Assembly (NCBI GenBank): GCA_024280115.1
Contig: JAJRQT010000083.1
Coordinates: 1 to 52,375, forward strand
Length of the DNA stretch: 52,375 bases
DNA from: Bacteroidota bacterium
GTDB taxonomy: Bacteria; Bacteroidota; Bacteroidia; Cytophagales; Cyclobacteriaceae
Direction of reading: 5' to 3'
Shown: in pieces, positions 18,202 through 26,554 of the stretch
How the letters are laid out: each line of letters opens with the position of its first letter
How positions within the stretch are numbered: the first letter of the stretch is position 1
The notes under the pieces: generated by a model
Databases searched by the model: none
What the model was told of the DNA's origin: nothing
What the model saw: only the letters and a program-made list of their open reading frames with translations
Position numbers and translations under genes: made by a program

Positions 18202-20613
18202 ATGAATAATCAAATTAAAGTCATCCTGTTCAAAACGCCATATATCTTTTTTGTGCTGTATTTTATGCTCGAATCCGGAGCAATGGCAGAGGAAAAATTC
18301 ACCATCAGCGGATATATAAAAGACAGTGCTTCTGGAGAATTGCTCATTGGAAGCACAATTTATGTTGAAGAACTTAGCGCGGGCGCTCAAACTAATGTGT
18401 ATGGATTTTATTCATTGACCTTACCCGCTGGTGAATATAATCTCGATTACAGGTATTTGGGGTATATAACTCAAAAAAAGAAGATCAATTTATCAGAAGA
18501 TGAGCAAATTAATATAGAATTATCGAGCGAAGATGTGCGGCTTCAGGAAATCATCATTCAGGGAACCCCCGAAGATAAAAATGTAAGTAGTACTGAGATG
18601 AGCACAGTTGAACTGGATATCAATACAATTCGAAAGGTGCCGGCATTTCTAGGGGAAGTAGATGTGATTAAAAGTATTCAGTTACTTCCGGGGGTAAGTT
18701 CAGTAGGAGAGGGCGCTTCAGGTTTCAATGTACGTGGTGGAAGTGTCGGTCAGAACCTGGTTTTGCTGGATGAAGCGCCGGTTTATAATTCATCACATTT
18801 ACTCGGTTTTTTTTCCGTATTTAATCCGGATGCGGTAAAGGATGTTAAGCTGTACAAAGGTGGTGTCCCTGCTCGTTATGGAGGAAGAATTGCTTCAATT
18901 CTCGATATTCGGATGAAGGATGGAAATGCTAAAAAATTTGGCGTTCAGGGTGGGGTTGGTACAATATTTAGCCGGCTGGCCATCGAAGGGCCAACTATAA
19001 AAGATAAAGGGTCATTTATCCTTGCTGGTCGAAGATCATATATTGATGTACTCGCAAAACCATTTACCGATGTTTTAAGCGACGGAGCTGCTTTGAATTT
19101 TTATGATCTGACATTTAAAACGAACTATAAATTCAATCAAAGCAACACAATCTTTTTATCTGGATACTTAGGGCGGGATAAATTTCTTTTTGACAAAAAT
19201 CAGGGGTTTTCATGGGGGAACAAAACAGCTACTATAAGATGGAATCATCTGTTTGGAAACAGGCTGTTTTCTAATTTTACAACCTTTTTCAGCGATTATG
19301 ACTATTCACTTGCTTTTGGTGATACTGATCTGGATAAATTTGAATGGAAATCCAGAATCAGAACTGTTGATTTCAAGCCTGAATTTACATATTTCATAAA
19401 CTCATCCAACGAGTTGACTTTTGGAGGGGATCTCATTTACTATAAATTCAATCCCGCAGATGCTAAAGGTACAAGTAATGGTGTTACTGCCGATGTGAGT
19501 TTAGAAAAAAAATACGGTCTTGAGTCGGCCTTATTTATAGGAAATAAAACAAAGTTCAGCGAATCAATTTCTGCGCAATATGGTTTGAGGTTGTCAAATT
19601 TCCACTATCTCGGTCCCGGTAATGTCTATGAGTGGGAAATCACCGAGCCCGGGAAGAGGAAAGAGCTGGTTTCGGTTCGAAGGGCTGAAAAATATGAGTC
19701 CATTGCAAGTTATACGAATTTAGAGCCCAGGGCATCCATTAAGATTCAGACTGGCCCAAAAACATCTATCAAAGCGAGTTACAACAGGATGTCTCAATAC
19801 CTGCATCTCATTTCCAATACAACCGCTTCCAACCCATTAGATGTTTGGCGCCCGAGCACCAATAATATAATGCCTCAAACCGGTGATCAATATGCTATAG
19901 GATTATTTAAAAATTTTGGGCCTAATAACGATTTTGAGGTGTCTGTTGAAGGATACTACCGCGACACGAAAAATCAAATCGAATACATCGACGGTGCGGA
20001 TCTTCTGATCAATGAATTTCTCGAAGCGGATTTATTAAGCGGAATTGGCCGGGCGATGGGATTGGAATTTTATCTGAAAAAGAATTCAGGAAAACTAAAT
20101 GGCTGGATCAGCTATACCTTGGGGAAATCAGAACTTAAAGTTGATGGGATAAACAGTTTTAACTGGTATCCGACCCGGTTTGATCAAAGGCACAATCTGA
20201 AAGTGGTCGGTTATTATGAATTAAATAAAAGGTGGACATTTTCTGCTAATTTTACATTCCTCAGCGGTACACCAACCACCTTTCCAACGGACAGATTTAC
20301 GCAGCAGGAATATCTCATTCCATACAATGCATTTAATTCAAGAAATAATGTAAGAATTCCCAATTTCCACAGACTCGATATTTCGGCAACCCTTCATGGG
20401 AAAAAGTATAAAAAGAATGGCAAACTGAGAAAAAACAGTGATTACTGGGTATTTGGGTTCTATAATGTCTATGCGAGAAAAAATCCATTTTCCATCTATT
20501 TTTCACAAGGGACAGAGCGGCCGGTTTCGGGTCAACCGATTGAGACCTTTGCAACCCAGGTGTCGATCGTTGGGACAATTATTCCCGCCATCTCATATAA
20601 CTTTAATTTTTAA
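18202..20613 (+). CDS. TonB-dependent receptor with carboxypeptidase-regulatory-like domain
   Basis: 803 residues. A signal peptide ends near GAMAEE. Residues about 30-115 form the carboxypeptidase-D regulatory-like domain (ISGYIKDSASGELLIGSTIY, TNVYGFYSLTLPAG). The plug follows with SIQLLPGVSSVGEGASGFNVRGG cut here into its recognisable parts IQLLPGV and FNVRGG, then LYKGGVPARYGGRIASILDI. The remainder is a 22-strand outer-membrane barrel ending NFNF. It should import a ligand too large for porins using TonB energy. It is shorter than SusC proteins and is followed by a DUF4249 lipoprotein rather than SusD, a pairing common in Bacteroidota whose substrate is usually unknown. Four bases separate the two genes, so they form an operon. 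Confidence 0.9.
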   Translation: MNNQIKVILFKTPYIFFVLYFMLESGAMAEEKFTISGYIKDSASGELLIGSTIYVEELSAGAQTNVYGFYSLTLPAGEYNLDYRYLGYITQKKKINLSEDEQINIELSSEDVRLQEIIIQGTPEDKNVSSTEMSTVELDINTIRKVPAFLGEVDVIKSIQLLPGVSSVGEGASGFNVRGGSVGQNLVLLDEAPVYNSSHLLGFFSVFNPDAVKDVKLYKGGVPARYGGRIASILDIRMKDGNAKKFGVQGGVGTIFSRLAIEGPTIKDKGSFILAGRRSYIDVLAKPFTDVLSDGAALNFYDLTFKTNYKFNQSNTIFLSGYLGRDKFLFDKNQGFSWGNKTATIRWNHLFGNRLFSNFTTFFSDYDYSLAFGDTDLDKFEWKSRIRTVDFKPEFTYFINSSNELTFGGDLIYYKFNPADAKGTSNGVTADVSLEKKYGLESALFIGNKTKFSESISAQYGLRLSNFHYLGPGNVYEWEITEPGKRKELVSVRRAEKYESIASYTNLEPRASIKIQTGPKTSIKASYNRMSQYLHLISNTTASNPLDVWRPSTNNIMPQTGDQYAIGLFKNFGPNNDFEVSVEGYYRDTKNQIEYIDGADLLINEFLEADLLSGIGRAMGLEFYLKKNSGKLNGWISYTLGKSELKVDGINSFNWYPTRFDQRHNLKVVGYYELNKRWTFSANFTFLSGTPTTFPTDRFTQQEYLIPYNAFNSRNNVRIPNFHRLDISATLHGKKYKKNGKLRKNSDYWVFGFYNVYARKNPFSIYFSQGTERPVSGQPIETFATQVSIVGTIIPAISYNFNF

Positions 20614-20617
20614 TGCG

Positions 20618-21565
20618 ATGAAAAATATAATTAAATATACAGCGCTTTTATTCGGGGCATCATTTCTTTGGTCATGCGAGGATAAGATAGAGGTAGAACT
20701 TCCCAAAGCGGAACCTGTCATCGTCATAGATGCCTGGATTAATAATAAGCATGAACGGCAGACCATTAGTATAATGAAGACCATTCCCTATTTTGAAAAT
20801 ACATTTCTTCCGGGGCTGAACGAGGCTGTAGTTCAGGTTGAAGACCTCACGGGCGGCATGATTTATGAATTTCAAAAAAGTGATGATGATGGTGTATATA
20901 CATGGGATCCAACTCCAACACATCCGGTTTTTGGACAAATTGGCAATGAGTTTAAATTATCTGTTCAACATGGGAATGCTGTCTATGAATCCTATTCTTC
21001 AATGAACAGGGTGCCACCCATTGATAGTATTTTATATTCCTATGAGAAAGGCAATAGTTTTTTACCGGATAGCTATTTCGCACAATTTTATGCCTTGGAA
21101 CCGGCAGGTCCTGGAGATACATACTGGATTAAAGCATGGAAAAATGGCCAATTTCTTAATAAACCATCCGAGATAAACATTTCCTTCGATGCAGGAGGAT
21201 CTCCGGGAGCAATTATAGATGGAATCACATTTATTCAACCTGTCCGCGATGGGATTAATCCATTTGATCAGGATGAGAATAAAGAATTTTTGTCACCTTA
21301 TGAACCGGGAGATTCTGTTTATGTTGAATTGCATTCAATCAATTATGAGTCTTATACTTTTTTAAATGAAGTTGCCATACAAACCAATCGCCCGGGCGGT
21401 TTTGCAGAGCTTTTCGCTCAACCACTTGCCAATGTTTCATCAAATATATTGATTACAGATGAATCTTCTGACGCTGTCAAAGCAATTGGTTTCTTCAATG
21501 TTTCGGCAGTTTCGGCAATGGGTCGTCTGCTGGACCCGGACGATCTTCCTCCGATGCGAGAATGA
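20618..21565 (+). CDS. DUF4249 lipoprotein, partner of the TonB receptor
   Basis: 315 residues counted from ATG 20618. The frame is open further upstream, inside the receptor gene, but only this start gives a lipoprotein signal (LLFGASFLWSC). The mature part begins EDKIEVELPKAEPVIVIDAW and then has the beta-sandwich pattern of DUF4249 (AVVQVEDLTGG, PIDSILYSYEKG, GDTYWIKAW). The family is found beside TonB-dependent receptors and is assumed to be a surface or periplasmic companion for ligand capture. The start lies four bases after the receptor stop. Confidence 0.85.
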   Translation: MKNIIKYTALLFGASFLWSCEDKIEVELPKAEPVIVIDAWINNKHERQTISIMKTIPYFENTFLPGLNEAVVQVEDLTGGMIYEFQKSDDDGVYTWDPTPTHPVFGQIGNEFKLSVQHGNAVYESYSSMNRVPPIDSILYSYEKGNSFLPDSYFAQFYALEPAGPGDTYWIKAWKNGQFLNKPSEINISFDAGGSPGAIIDGITFIQPVRDGINPFDQDENKEFLSPYEPGDSVYVELHSINYESYTFLNEVAIQTNRPGGFAELFAQPLANVSSNILITDESSDAVKAIGFFNVSAVSAMGRLLDPDDLPPMRE

Positions 21566-21662
21566 AAATTTTATAATTGTCACATGTAATTTGTTATTTA
21601 ACCGGCCGCCAATAAATTAGCAGAATGGTCATTTTTTTTTATGAATTTGCTAAAAGACAGAA

Positions 21663-22037
21663 ATGGACAGAATGGATACAATAAAGGATATCGTACAAAC
21701 CAAATGTCCAAAATGCAGGAAAGGTAATATGTTTCAATATAAGACCATGAATTTGCTAAATATGCTTAAAATGAACCGTTCCTGCCCTAATTGTGGTCAG
21801 GATTTCATGCCCGAACCAGGATTCTATTTTGGTGCCATGTACTTCAGCTATGCAATAAATGTTGCAATAATGGTTACGTTTGGAATCGCCTATGAGGTGT
21901 TATTTAATCCTGAAGATCTTCTGCTGACCCTTGTTTCAGTATTCACTCCCCCACTGCTCTTTGCACCTTGGAACTTCAGGATATCCAGGGCAATTATGCT
22001 ATACGCTTTGGGTGGAATTGATCATAGCAAGAAGTAA
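21663..22037 (+). CDS. DUF983 family zinc-ribbon membrane protein
   Basis: 124 residues. A zinc ribbon is formed by C15/C18 (TKCPKCRKG) and C41/C44 (RSCPNCGQ). PEPGFYFGAMYFSYA leads into two membrane helices (about residues 58-80 and 90-110). This is the typical DUF983 arrangement; the family has no established biochemical role. ATG at 21672 is an alternative start. It ends 12 bases from the convergent regulator gene, so its transcript may run antisense into that gene. Confidence 0.85.
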   Translation: MDRMDTIKDIVQTKCPKCRKGNMFQYKTMNLLNMLKMNRSCPNCGQDFMPEPGFYFGAMYFSYAINVAIMVTFGIAYEVLFNPEDLLLTLVSVFTPPLLFAPWNFRISRAIMLYALGGIDHSKK

Positions 22038-22049
22038 TCGGGAACAATT

Positions 22050-22745
22050 TTATCCAAACCTGGCTATTCTATCCAAACTTTCAAAATTGAGGATCTTTAT
22101 TTTAGATCCGTCAATCTGGATGAGTTTATCTTTCCTGAATTCAGATAAAATTCTTATGACATTTTCAGTGGACATGTCTATTAACTCGCCAAATTCTTTT
22201 CTTGTCAGGGGAAGGTCAAATTTGGTATTGTAATAAATATCTTTGGAGAAAAAGACAAGCAAATAGGCGATTCTCCCTCTCAGTTGTTTCGAGCAAATAT
22301 TTACTCTTCGACCAATGATTTCATCGGAAACATGACTTATTTTTGAAAGTACATCCAGTGCGAATGTGCCATTTTTACGAATAGTATTTTTAAGTGTATT
22401 AATTTCAATAAAACATAGCGTGGACTCTTCTATCGCTGTTACTGTGTATTGGTAGGTATCTAAAGCAAAAACTGTTAAAAACCCAATAAAGGTTTTGGGT
22501 TTTGCGATACTTATTATGTGGTCTTTGTTATTTTCAGTCTTTTTCGAAAGCTTTACTAGGCCATTTTTTAAATAGACAAAATCTTTGATGTTTTCACCCT
22601 CATTGATAATTTTTTCTGATTTAGCAAATTTGAGTTCAACCTTTACTCCATCCATTTCGTCTAACTCATCCAAATCGAGTTTGTCAAATAATAAAGATCT
22701 AAAAGCACACTCCGAACAATGCGATATATCCAGTAATTCAGACAT
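22050..22745 (-). CDS. Crp/Fnr-family transcriptional regulator, probable controller of the sulfur operon
   Basis: 231 residues from the ATG at 22745 (minus strand). An upstream ATG at 22784 lies inside a perfect palindrome and would add residues MIYIILFCLNQRF, so I prefer the inner start, which also has AGAGG in front. The N-terminus has HCSEC (C10, C13), a partial FNR-type cysteine pair lacking the full four-cysteine set. A cyclic-nucleotide-binding-like barrel and dimer helix follow, then a winged HTH with LTRKEFGELIDMSTENVIR. The recognition helix keeps the Glu and Arg that FNR uses to read TGA half-sites. It is divergent from the flavoprotein operon, with two TGAT-N4-ATCA sites between them, so it probably regulates both itself and the operon. 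Confidence 0.85.
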   Translation of the reverse strand: MSELLDISHCSECAFRSLLFDKLDLDELDEMDGVKVELKFAKSEKIINEGENIKDFVYLKNGLVKLSKKTENNKDHIISIAKPKTFIGFLTVFALDTYQYTVTAIEESTLCFIEINTLKNTIRKNGTFALDVLSKISHVSDEIIGRRVNICSKQLRGRIAYLLVFFSKDIYYNTKFDLPLTRKEFGELIDMSTENVIRILSEFRKDKLIQIDGSKIKILNFESLDRIARFG

Positions 22746-22769
22746 AAACCTCTGATTTAAACAAAACAG

Positions 22770-22785
22770 TATGATATATATCATA
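22770..22785. promoter_or_regulatory. FNR/CRP-like operator, site 1 (near the regulator gene)
   Basis: TATGATATATATCATA is a perfect 16-bp palindrome with the FNR-core layout TGAT-N4-ATCA. It lies 25-40 bases upstream of the regulator start at 22745, suggesting autoregulation. Confidence 0.65.
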
Positions 22786-22799
22786 TAACCCCACGATCC

Positions 22800-22811
22800 T
22801 GATATATATCA
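22800..22811. promoter_or_regulatory. FNR/CRP-like operator, site 2 (near the operon promoter)
   Basis: TGATATATATCA repeats the core of site 1 exactly, 28 bases away. Its centre is about 45 bases upstream of the operon's -7 box at 22847, a spacing compatible with activation from upstream. Confidence 0.65.
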
Positions 22812-22821
22812 TATCAACATA

Positions 22822-22854
22822 TTTGATTAGCGTTTCTTCCTCTGCGTAAATTTG
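22822..22854 (+). promoter_or_regulatory. Promoter of the sulfur-relay operon
   Basis: TTTG at 22822-22825 and TAAATTTG at 22847-22854 with a 21-base spacer fit the Bacteroidota -33/-7 pattern. The start codon of the first gene is 88 bases downstream of the -7 box, leaving a leader of about 80 bases. Confidence 0.55.
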
Positions 22855-22942
22855 ATTTTGAAGCAAATAAAGAATTGAAGTGCAAGTTACCACTTTTTTG
22901 TTTCAGAAAAATTTTTTTTAGGCTAATTAAAAAATAGTAAAA

Positions 22943-24172
22943 ATGAAAAGATTGTTAATATTAGGAGGAGGTACCGCAGGGACGATAATGGCAAATAAAA
23001 TGCGGAAAGACCTTTCGAGGGATGAATGGGATATCACCATTGTCGATCAATATAAAACACATTATTACCAGCCGGGATTTTTGTTCATTCCTTTTGGAAT
23101 GTACAAAAAACAGGATGTGGTAAAGCCAAAGGGCGATTTTTTTCCTACAGGCACCAAGGTCATTTATTCGAAGATCGACCGTATTGAGGGCGAGAAGAAC
23201 CAGGTCTTACTCGATAATGGAGTAGCTGTAAAATATGACTATTTGATTATCGCAACCGGAGCCAAAATAGCTCCGGAAGAAACACCTGGATTAAAGGAAA
23301 ATCTATGGCATAAGAGCATTTACGATTTTTATACGATTGAAGGGGCCACAGCACTTTCTAGTTATTTTAAAACCTGGAAGGGTGGACACTTGGTGATCAA
23401 CATTGCCGAATTACCTTATAAATGTCCTGTCGCACCGTTAGAGTTTGCTTTTTTTGCTGATGCTTTCTTTACCGAAAGGGGCATGCGGGACAAAGTGAAA
23501 ATTACTTATACTACACCACTTTCAGGAGCTTTTACCAAGCCAAGGGCATCGCAAATGCTCGGAGGTTTAATGGATGAAAAGAACATAGAGGTTATCCCGG
23601 AATTTTATGTAGAACGAATAGATAATGAGAAAAAAGAGATTATTTCGTATGGTGATGAAGCCATTCCATTTGACTGCCTTGTTAGCATTCCAACAAACAT
23701 GGGTGATTCTATGATCGAAAGAAGCGGCTTGGCAGAAGATTTAAATTTTGTAGCGACGGATAAAAATACTTTACAATCGAAAGCATTTGACAATGTATTC
23801 GTAATCGGTGATGCTACGAATCTTCCGACTTCTAAAGCTGGGTCTGTAGCTCATTTCGAGGCAGATGTATTACATGAAAATCTCATTGCTGCAATAGAAG
23901 GAAGACCTTTCACGGCAAGTTTCGATGGTCATGCCAATTGTTATATAGAGACTGGGTTTGGTAAAGGAACGCTCATAGATTTTAATTATGATACGGAACC
24001 ACTACCTGGTTCATTTCCTTTTCCAGGGCTCGGACCATTTGGTCTATTAAAAGAAAGTAGAATGAATCACTATGGTAAATTGTTGTTCAGATGGATTTAC
24101 TGGCATATCCTTATAAAAGGAAGAGAAATGCCGATCAGTTCGCAGATGACAATGGCTGGTAAAAAATTCTAA
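22943..24172 (+). CDS. Sulfide:quinone-oxidoreductase-like FAD flavoprotein
   Basis: 409 residues. The FAD-binding motif GGGTAG is at 8-13 and the second FAD contact is VFVIGDATNLPTSKAGS at 284-300. IIATGAK at 101-107 is the usual NADH-dehydrogenase-II/SQR segment. Three cysteines are placed as in SQR-type enzymes: C160 in ELPYKCPVAPLEF, C244 in PFDCLVSIP and C332 in GHANCYIETG. The C-terminus (YGKLLFRWIYWHILIKGRE) is amphipathic and could dock on the inner membrane. The likely reaction is oxidation of sulfide or a persulfide to polysulfide with electrons to quinone. First gene of a four-gene operon; the next start is 2 bases after its stop. A non-sulfur flavoprotein role is less likely given TusE and DsrE downstream. 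Confidence 0.85.
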   Translation: MKRLLILGGGTAGTIMANKMRKDLSRDEWDITIVDQYKTHYYQPGFLFIPFGMYKKQDVVKPKGDFFPTGTKVIYSKIDRIEGEKNQVLLDNGVAVKYDYLIIATGAKIAPEETPGLKENLWHKSIYDFYTIEGATALSSYFKTWKGGHLVINIAELPYKCPVAPLEFAFFADAFFTERGMRDKVKITYTTPLSGAFTKPRASQMLGGLMDEKNIEVIPEFYVERIDNEKKEIISYGDEAIPFDCLVSIPTNMGDSMIERSGLAEDLNFVATDKNTLQSKAFDNVFVIGDATNLPTSKAGSVAHFEADVLHENLIAAIEGRPFTASFDGHANCYIETGFGKGTLIDFNYDTEPLPGSFPFPGLGPFGLLKESRMNHYGKLLFRWIYWHILIKGREMPISSQMTMAGKKF

Positions 24173-24174
24173 AG

Positions 24175-24873
24175 ATGGAAAAGACAGAAACAATAGAAGT
24201 GCAGGGACAGATCGATGATCTCAATAAAAAATTGGACATTATTCTCGAAGAGATCTACATCCAGAAACAAAAACGTCAGGAAGTTGAGGACCTGGTAAAA
24301 GACTTATCAATCATTGGTAATGATGTGTTTAAAGCCAGCGTAGATGAACTTGATAATGCCGGAATTGAGTTGGATACGGAGGCTTTGAAAAGTTTGTTTT
24401 TCAGATTGCTCAGAAATGTCAGTACGCTCAATGATGTGGTCGAGTTGGGAGAAAGCATGGCTGACCTGGCAAAGGATGGAGCGCCGATAATACATCAGAT
24501 TGGTCTTCAGGGCATTAATTACATGAATGAGATTGAGCAAAAAGGGTATTTCGATTTTATTAAAGCGCTCTTAGAAGTAGTAGATAATGTCGTTACGCAT
24601 TTCACTGTCGATGATGTAAAACTGTTGGCAGAGAACGTTGTGACAATTTTAGAGACTGTTAAAAATATGACACAGCCAGAAATGCTCGGAGCAATGAACA
24701 ATGCCTTGACAGTATATAAAATGATGGAAACCCATGATATTCAGGAATACTCTCTATGGAAAGCATTTAAAGAAATGAGAAGTCCGGAAATGAAAAAAGG
24801 GATCGGATTTATGATCACATTTTTGAAAAATATTGCCGGACAAAAAACTGAAATATCAACTAATAATAAATAA
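24175..24873 (+). CDS. DUF1641 family protein, accessory to the flavoprotein
   Basis: 232 residues, almost entirely helical, with no signal peptide or membrane segment. The N-terminus is a predicted coiled coil (DDLNKKLDIILEEIYIQKQ). The DUF1641 region spans about 100-215 and includes the characteristic NMTQPEMLGAMNNAL near residue 165. There are no cysteines, so it cannot carry sulfur itself. DUF1641 genes are known as neighbours of SQR-like and formate-dehydrogenase-type flavoproteins, so it is probably a subunit or adaptor. Two bases separate it from the upstream gene, which favours a complex. Confidence 0.8.
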   Translation: MEKTETIEVQGQIDDLNKKLDIILEEIYIQKQKRQEVEDLVKDLSIIGNDVFKASVDELDNAGIELDTEALKSLFFRLLRNVSTLNDVVELGESMADLAKDGAPIIHQIGLQGINYMNEIEQKGYFDFIKALLEVVDNVVTHFTVDDVKLLAENVVTILETVKNMTQPEMLGAMNNALTVYKMMETHDIQEYSLWKAFKEMRSPEMKKGIGFMITFLKNIAGQKTEISTNNK

Positions 24874-24899
24874 ACTGTAAAATTTAAAAGATTAAAATT

Positions 24900-25211
24900 A
24901 TGACACAAGTAACAATTGCAACCCTACAAATTGATTTAAATGAAGAGCGGTATTTAACCGATTCTTCACAATGGAATGAAGAAGTTGCGGCTGAATTTGC
25001 AAAAGAAGAGGGGATAGAATTGACAGAAAAGCATTTTGAAGTGCTGAACTTTCTAAGGCAAAAACATGAAGAAGGAGTTGATATTACCATCAGAAAAGTC
25101 GGTAAGTCTGGGATTGTGGATATTAAAGGATTCTATGCGCTATTCCCTAAAAAGCCTTTGAAAAAATCAAGCCGGATCGCCGGTATTCCGAAGCCTACAA
25201 GTTGTGTATAA
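24900..25211 (+). CDS. TusE/DsrC-family sulfur-relay protein with only the C-terminal cysteine
   Basis: 103 residues. The fold signature of the DsrC/TusE family is present: SSQWNEEVAAEFAKEEGIEL, HFEVLNFLR and the C-terminal arm AGIPKPTSCV. The conserved penultimate cysteine (CysA) is C102. The second cysteine of dissimilatory DsrC (CysB), eleven positions upstream, is Ser91 here. The protein therefore resembles TusE, an acceptor of persulfide sulfur, rather than the two-cysteine DsrC that forms a trisulfide with sulfite reductase. It probably receives sulfur from the DsrE-family protein encoded 28 bases downstream. Confidence 0.88.
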   Translation: MTQVTIATLQIDLNEERYLTDSSQWNEEVAAEFAKEEGIELTEKHFEVLNFLRQKHEEGVDITIRKVGKSGIVDIKGFYALFPKKPLKKSSRIAGIPKPTSCV

Positions 25212-25239
25212 AAAATATTGAAAACTTAAATAGAAAGTC

Positions 25240-25770
25240 ATGAGTGCAACAGAAGAATTGATTGCTAAATCTGAAAAAAAAGATGCCAGACCGTTAGAAA
25301 AAGTCTGTATTATATGTGCAAAAGGAACCATTGGAGATGTTTATGCAGCCCTGGTTATGTCAAATGGCGCAGTTATGGAGGGGATCGAGACAAAAGTGTT
25401 TTTTACATTTTTTGGATTGGATGCCATTACCAAGAAAAGGATGAACAAGTTGCATACAGGTACTGTAGGTAATCCTGCAATGCGTATGCCCGGAGGCATT
25501 CCATTTCCAACAATGTTGGGAGGTCTTCCGGGAGTGGAATCCGGGGTTTCCGCTATGATGCGAAAACAAATGGATAAACTTGACATTCCTCCGGTTGATG
25601 AGTTTATAGACATGATTACTGCTGGTGGTGGAGAGATTTACGCTTGCAAACTGGCGTGTGATATGTTTGGTGTCGGAATGGAAGATTTCAATGAGAATGT
25701 CAAAAGTATTATTACTGTTGGCGAGCTTTATGAAATGTGCGATGATCGAACTCAAATTATATTTACCTAG
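25240..25770 (+). CDS. DsrE/DsrF/DsrH-like sulfur-carrier protein (DsrE2 type)
   Basis: 176 residues. Features of the DsrE2-like branch are KVCIICAKGTIGDVYAALVM near the start, VFFTFFGLDAI at 53-63, a glycine/methionine-rich middle, and IYACKLACDMFGVGMED. Here C136 is the probable sulfur-carrying cysteine and C140 a second one. Two more cysteines (C23, C26) lie in the first strand. It would bind persulfide sulfur from the flavoprotein and pass it to the TusE-like protein. Last gene of the operon, followed 22 bases after its stop by a strong terminator. Confidence 0.85.
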   Translation: MSATEELIAKSEKKDARPLEKVCIICAKGTIGDVYAALVMSNGAVMEGIETKVFFTFFGLDAITKKRMNKLHTGTVGNPAMRMPGGIPFPTMLGGLPGVESGVSAMMRKQMDKLDIPPVDEFIDMITAGGGEIYACKLACDMFGVGMEDFNENVKSIITVGELYEMCDDRTQIIFT

Positions 25771-25792
25771 CTGATGAAGCTAAATGAAGAGG

Positions 25793-25824
25793 AAAAAAGG
25801 CTGCTTTTCGAGGTGGCCTTTTTT
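25793..25824. terminator. Bidirectional terminator between the sulfur operon and the thioredoxin-fold gene
   Basis: AAAAAAGGC (25793-25801) and GCCTTTTTT (25816-25824) form a perfect 9-bp stem ending in T runs on both strands. It ends two bases before the stop codon of the convergent gene. Confidence 0.85.
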
Positions 25825-25825
25825 A

Positions 25826-26380
25826 TTACTTCCACTTAATATTACAGCCAATACTTGGTATTTGATCTTCAGGAACTTCTCTTCCCGAGAGAACAGCATC
25901 CAAAGCAGTTCTAAGGTCACTGCCTGTCACAGGTTGATTACTGTTTGGCCTTGAATCATCCAAACGGCCTCTGTAAACGCATTTCAAATCATGATCAAAC
26001 AGGAATAAATCCGGTGTACATGCAGCAATATAAGCTTTGGCAACTTCCTGGGTTTCGTCATAAAGATAGGGGAATGGATATCCTACATTCTCAGCGTGAA
26101 TTTTCATCAGCTCTGGACTGTCCTGTGGATAATTTTCAACATCATTAGAACTGATGGCAACAAATGAAACTCCCTTTGGTTGATATTCGTTGGCAATGTG
26201 TACGAGCTCATCATTTACATGCAGTACATACGGGCAATGATTGCAAATGAACATGATCAAGGAGGCATTCTCTCCCTTCAATTCTGATAGTGACATTATT
26301 TTACCGGAAATCGTATCTGTCAATTTAAAAGAAGGTGCTATAGTACCTAAAGGCATCATGGTAGATAGAGTCGCTGACAT
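25826..26380 (-). CDS. Thioredoxin-family / AhpC-TSA-like protein
   Basis: 184 residues. Redoxin domain with the active-site motif CNHCPYV (C46, C49), a variant of CxxC, preceded by APSFKL. SNDVENYPQDSPELM and FLFDHDLKCVYRGRLDD follow the peroxiredoxin/thioredoxin fold. No signal peptide is evident, so it is probably cytoplasmic. A further cysteine lies at the C-terminus (IGCNIKWK). It converges with the sulfur operon and shares its terminator; a link to persulfide reduction is plausible but is inference. Alternative starts at Met8 or Met9 exist. Confidence 0.85.
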   Translation of the reverse strand: MSATLSTMMPLGTIAPSFKLTDTISGKIMSLSELKGENASLIMFICNHCPYVLHVNDELVHIANEYQPKGVSFVAISSNDVENYPQDSPELMKIHAENVGYPFPYLYDETQEVAKAYIAACTPDLFLFDHDLKCVYRGRLDDSRPNSNQPVTGSDLRTALDAVLSGREVPEDQIPSIGCNIKWK

Positions 26381-26554
26381 TTCAGATTATTTAATGGATG
26401 ATTAACTGAATATCAAAAGTATTGAAAAATCAGGAAAGAGAAAATGAGTCCGTACCAATAAAAATGAAATTCAACTATCACATAAATCTTATAATATCAA
26501 AAAGTCCTGATTCAGAAACGTTTTATTTCACTGAAATGCAAATGGGTGGTATCG
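26381..26554. other. Short spacer between the thioredoxin-fold and RES genes
   Basis: AT-rich; it must hold the minus-strand promoter of the thioredoxin-fold gene, but no clear box is seen. Confidence 0.3.
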
